From Pseudomonadales bacterium (lineage in GTDB: Bacteria; Pseudomonadota; Gammaproteobacteria; Pseudomonadales; IMCC2047), in assembly GCA_021736745.1 (NCBI GenBank), contig JAIPFG010000239.1, positions 1 to 5,197 of the forward strand: a stretch of DNA of 5,197 nt, written 5' to 3'. Below are positions 4,242 through 5,197 of this stretch, piece after piece. Below the pieces are notes generated by a model that was not told where the DNA came from, searched no databases, and saw only the letters and a program-made list of their open reading frames with translations. How positions within the stretch are numbered: the stretch's first letter is position 1; each line of letters opens with the position of its first letter. Position numbers and translations under genes: made by a program.

Positions 4242-5197
4242 TTATCTTTCTTTATGATAACGTTTGTTCGCTGCATTTTTATTTAGCTCTTCCAGGCGCT
4301 CAAGTTTTTCCTTGATTTTAGCTTCCAATCCACGCTCTACCGGATAATAGTAACGCTGGTTTTTCAGCGCTTCCGGTAGATAGTTTTCGCCAGCCGAAAA
4401 GCCTTCAGTTTCGTCATGAGCATAACGATAATCTGCGCCATATTCCATGTCTTTCATCAATTGGGTAGGCGCATTTCGAAGATGCATCGGCACCTCATGG
4501 CTGGGATTATTTTTAATATCAGCTTTTACCGCATTAACGGCCTGATACACCGCATTACTTTTTGCAGAACAGGCCAGGTATAACACCGCCTGAGCTATCG
4601 CCAATTCACCTTCCGGGCTGCCCAGACGTTCATAGGCATGCCATGCGTTAAGGGCAATTTCCAAAGCACGAGGATCAGCATTGCCAATATCCTCGCTCGC
4701 CATGCGCACCACTCGCCTGGCAATATACAAAGGGTCGCATCCTCCATCGAGCATCCGCATTAGCCAATAGATAGCCGCATCCGGTGCTGACCCTCTGACT
4801 GACTTATGCAAAGCCGAAATCTGCTCATAAAATAAATCGCCCCCTTTGTCGAATCGACGCGTACTTTCCTGCAGAACTTCATTAAGAGCCGCTTCTGAAA
4901 CAAGAATCTTGTCGGCTTGATGTTCACCCAGATCGATGGCAATTTCTAATATATTTAACGCCCGACGGGCATCTCCATCAGCAGCCTGAGCAATCTTCTG
5001 TTTCATTGGCAGGCTAATAATGATTCGATCATTACCATAGCCATTTTGGCTATCAGTTAAAGCACGCTCGATTAAACCAAGCAAATCCTCTTCAACCAAG
5101 GCGCGCAACACATAAACCCGTACGCGAGAAAGTAGGGCATTGTTAAGCTCAAACGAGGGGTTTTCAGTGGTCGCGCCAATAAAAACAATAGTGCCAT
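4242..5197 (-). CDS. rarA: Replication-associated recombination protein A (AAA+ ATPase), 5' end outside window
   Basis: The last 317 residues of RarA/MgsA are encoded here. The reading frame stays open to the window edge, so a GTG start at 5111 would be false. The protein is a tetrameric AAA+ ATPase that acts with single-strand binding protein at stalled replication forks. E. coli RarA is about 447 aa, so roughly 130 residues with Walker A and B are missing. Visible parts, numbered from the first complete codon at 5195: sensor 1 region IGATTENPS (6-14) with Asn12, the arginine-finger motif LLSR (21-24), sensor 2 GDARRALN (74-81), then the C-terminal clamp-loader-like domain with HKSVRGSAPDAAIYWL (130-145) and DIGNADPRAL. 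The C-terminus is basic (RYHKER). It runs into crcB with a 3-nt gap. No frameshift or damage is seen. Confidence 0.97.
   Translation of the reverse strand, partial: GTIVFIGATTENPSFELNNALLSRVRVYVLRALVEEDLLGLIERALTDSQNGYGNDRIIISLPMKQKIAQAADGDARRALNILEIAIDLGEHQADKILVSEAALNEVLQESTRRFDKGGDLFYEQISALHKSVRGSAPDAAIYWLMRMLDGGCDPLYIARRVVRMASEDIGNADPRALEIALNAWHAYERLGSPEGELAIAQAVLYLACSAKSNAVYQAVNAVKADIKNNPSHEVPMHLRNAPTQLMKDMEYGADYRYAHDETEGFSAGENYLPEALKNQRYYYPVERGLEAKIKEKLERLEELNKNAANKRYHKER

Noticed and set aside
5109..5111. GTG as start codon of a shortened 289-aa rarA
   Set aside because: The frame stays open to the window edge, and the 28 residues before it contain the conserved sensor 1 and arginine-finger motifs of RarA, so the gene simply continues beyond the window.

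Overview
The window looks like chromosomal DNA of a gammaproteobacterium of moderate G+C. The species cannot be read from it. The evidence is a set of housekeeping genes with clear gammaproteobacterial relatives: tRNA-Ser(UGA), a YccA-type Bax-inhibitor-1 membrane protein, a complete tusDCBE sulfur relay, and a rarA-crcB-serS group. No mobile element, CRISPR array or phage gene is visible. The window is best described as a conserved core locus with some interesting local variation.

Layout. Positions 1-183, minus strand: a tRNA-Ser gene with a good promoter, a G+C-rich discriminator and a hairpin terminator that reaches the window edge. Positions 184-370: a divergent intergenic region with a candidate yccA promoter and a small leader hairpin. 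Positions 371-1110, plus strand: yccA, closed by a strong intrinsic terminator. Positions 1126-2523, plus strand: tusD, tusC, tusB and tusE with gaps of 7-18 nt. Positions 2559-5197, minus strand, convergent with the tus genes: a compact group read rarA (5' end cut off by the window), crcB, serS.

Function. The theme is tRNA supply and maturation. TusD, TusC and TusB form the sulfurtransferase hexamer that passes persulfide sulfur to TusE, which delivers it to MnmA for 2-thiolation of U34 in tRNA-Glu, -Gln and -Lys. SerS charges tRNA-Ser, and a tRNA-Ser gene lies 2.4 kb away. YccA is an inner-membrane protein that modulates FtsH in E. coli. CrcB exports fluoride. RarA acts at stalled replication forks.

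The most interesting points concern the sulfur relay. TusE has both cysteines of the DsrC arm (Cys94 and Cys105, ten residues between them), whereas E. coli TusE as I recall it has only the last. TusB has a cysteine (Cys18) where Allochromatium DsrH has its conserved Cys20 and E. coli TusB has none. The gene order D-C-B-E equals dsrE-F-H-C. The cluster therefore looks like a DsrEFH/DsrC-type set in a housekeeping context. A second point is that the tusD start codon lies only 16 nt after the last T of the yccA terminator, has no Shine-Dalgarno, and coincides with the +1 of a weak candidate promoter, which raises the possibility of a leaderless transcript.
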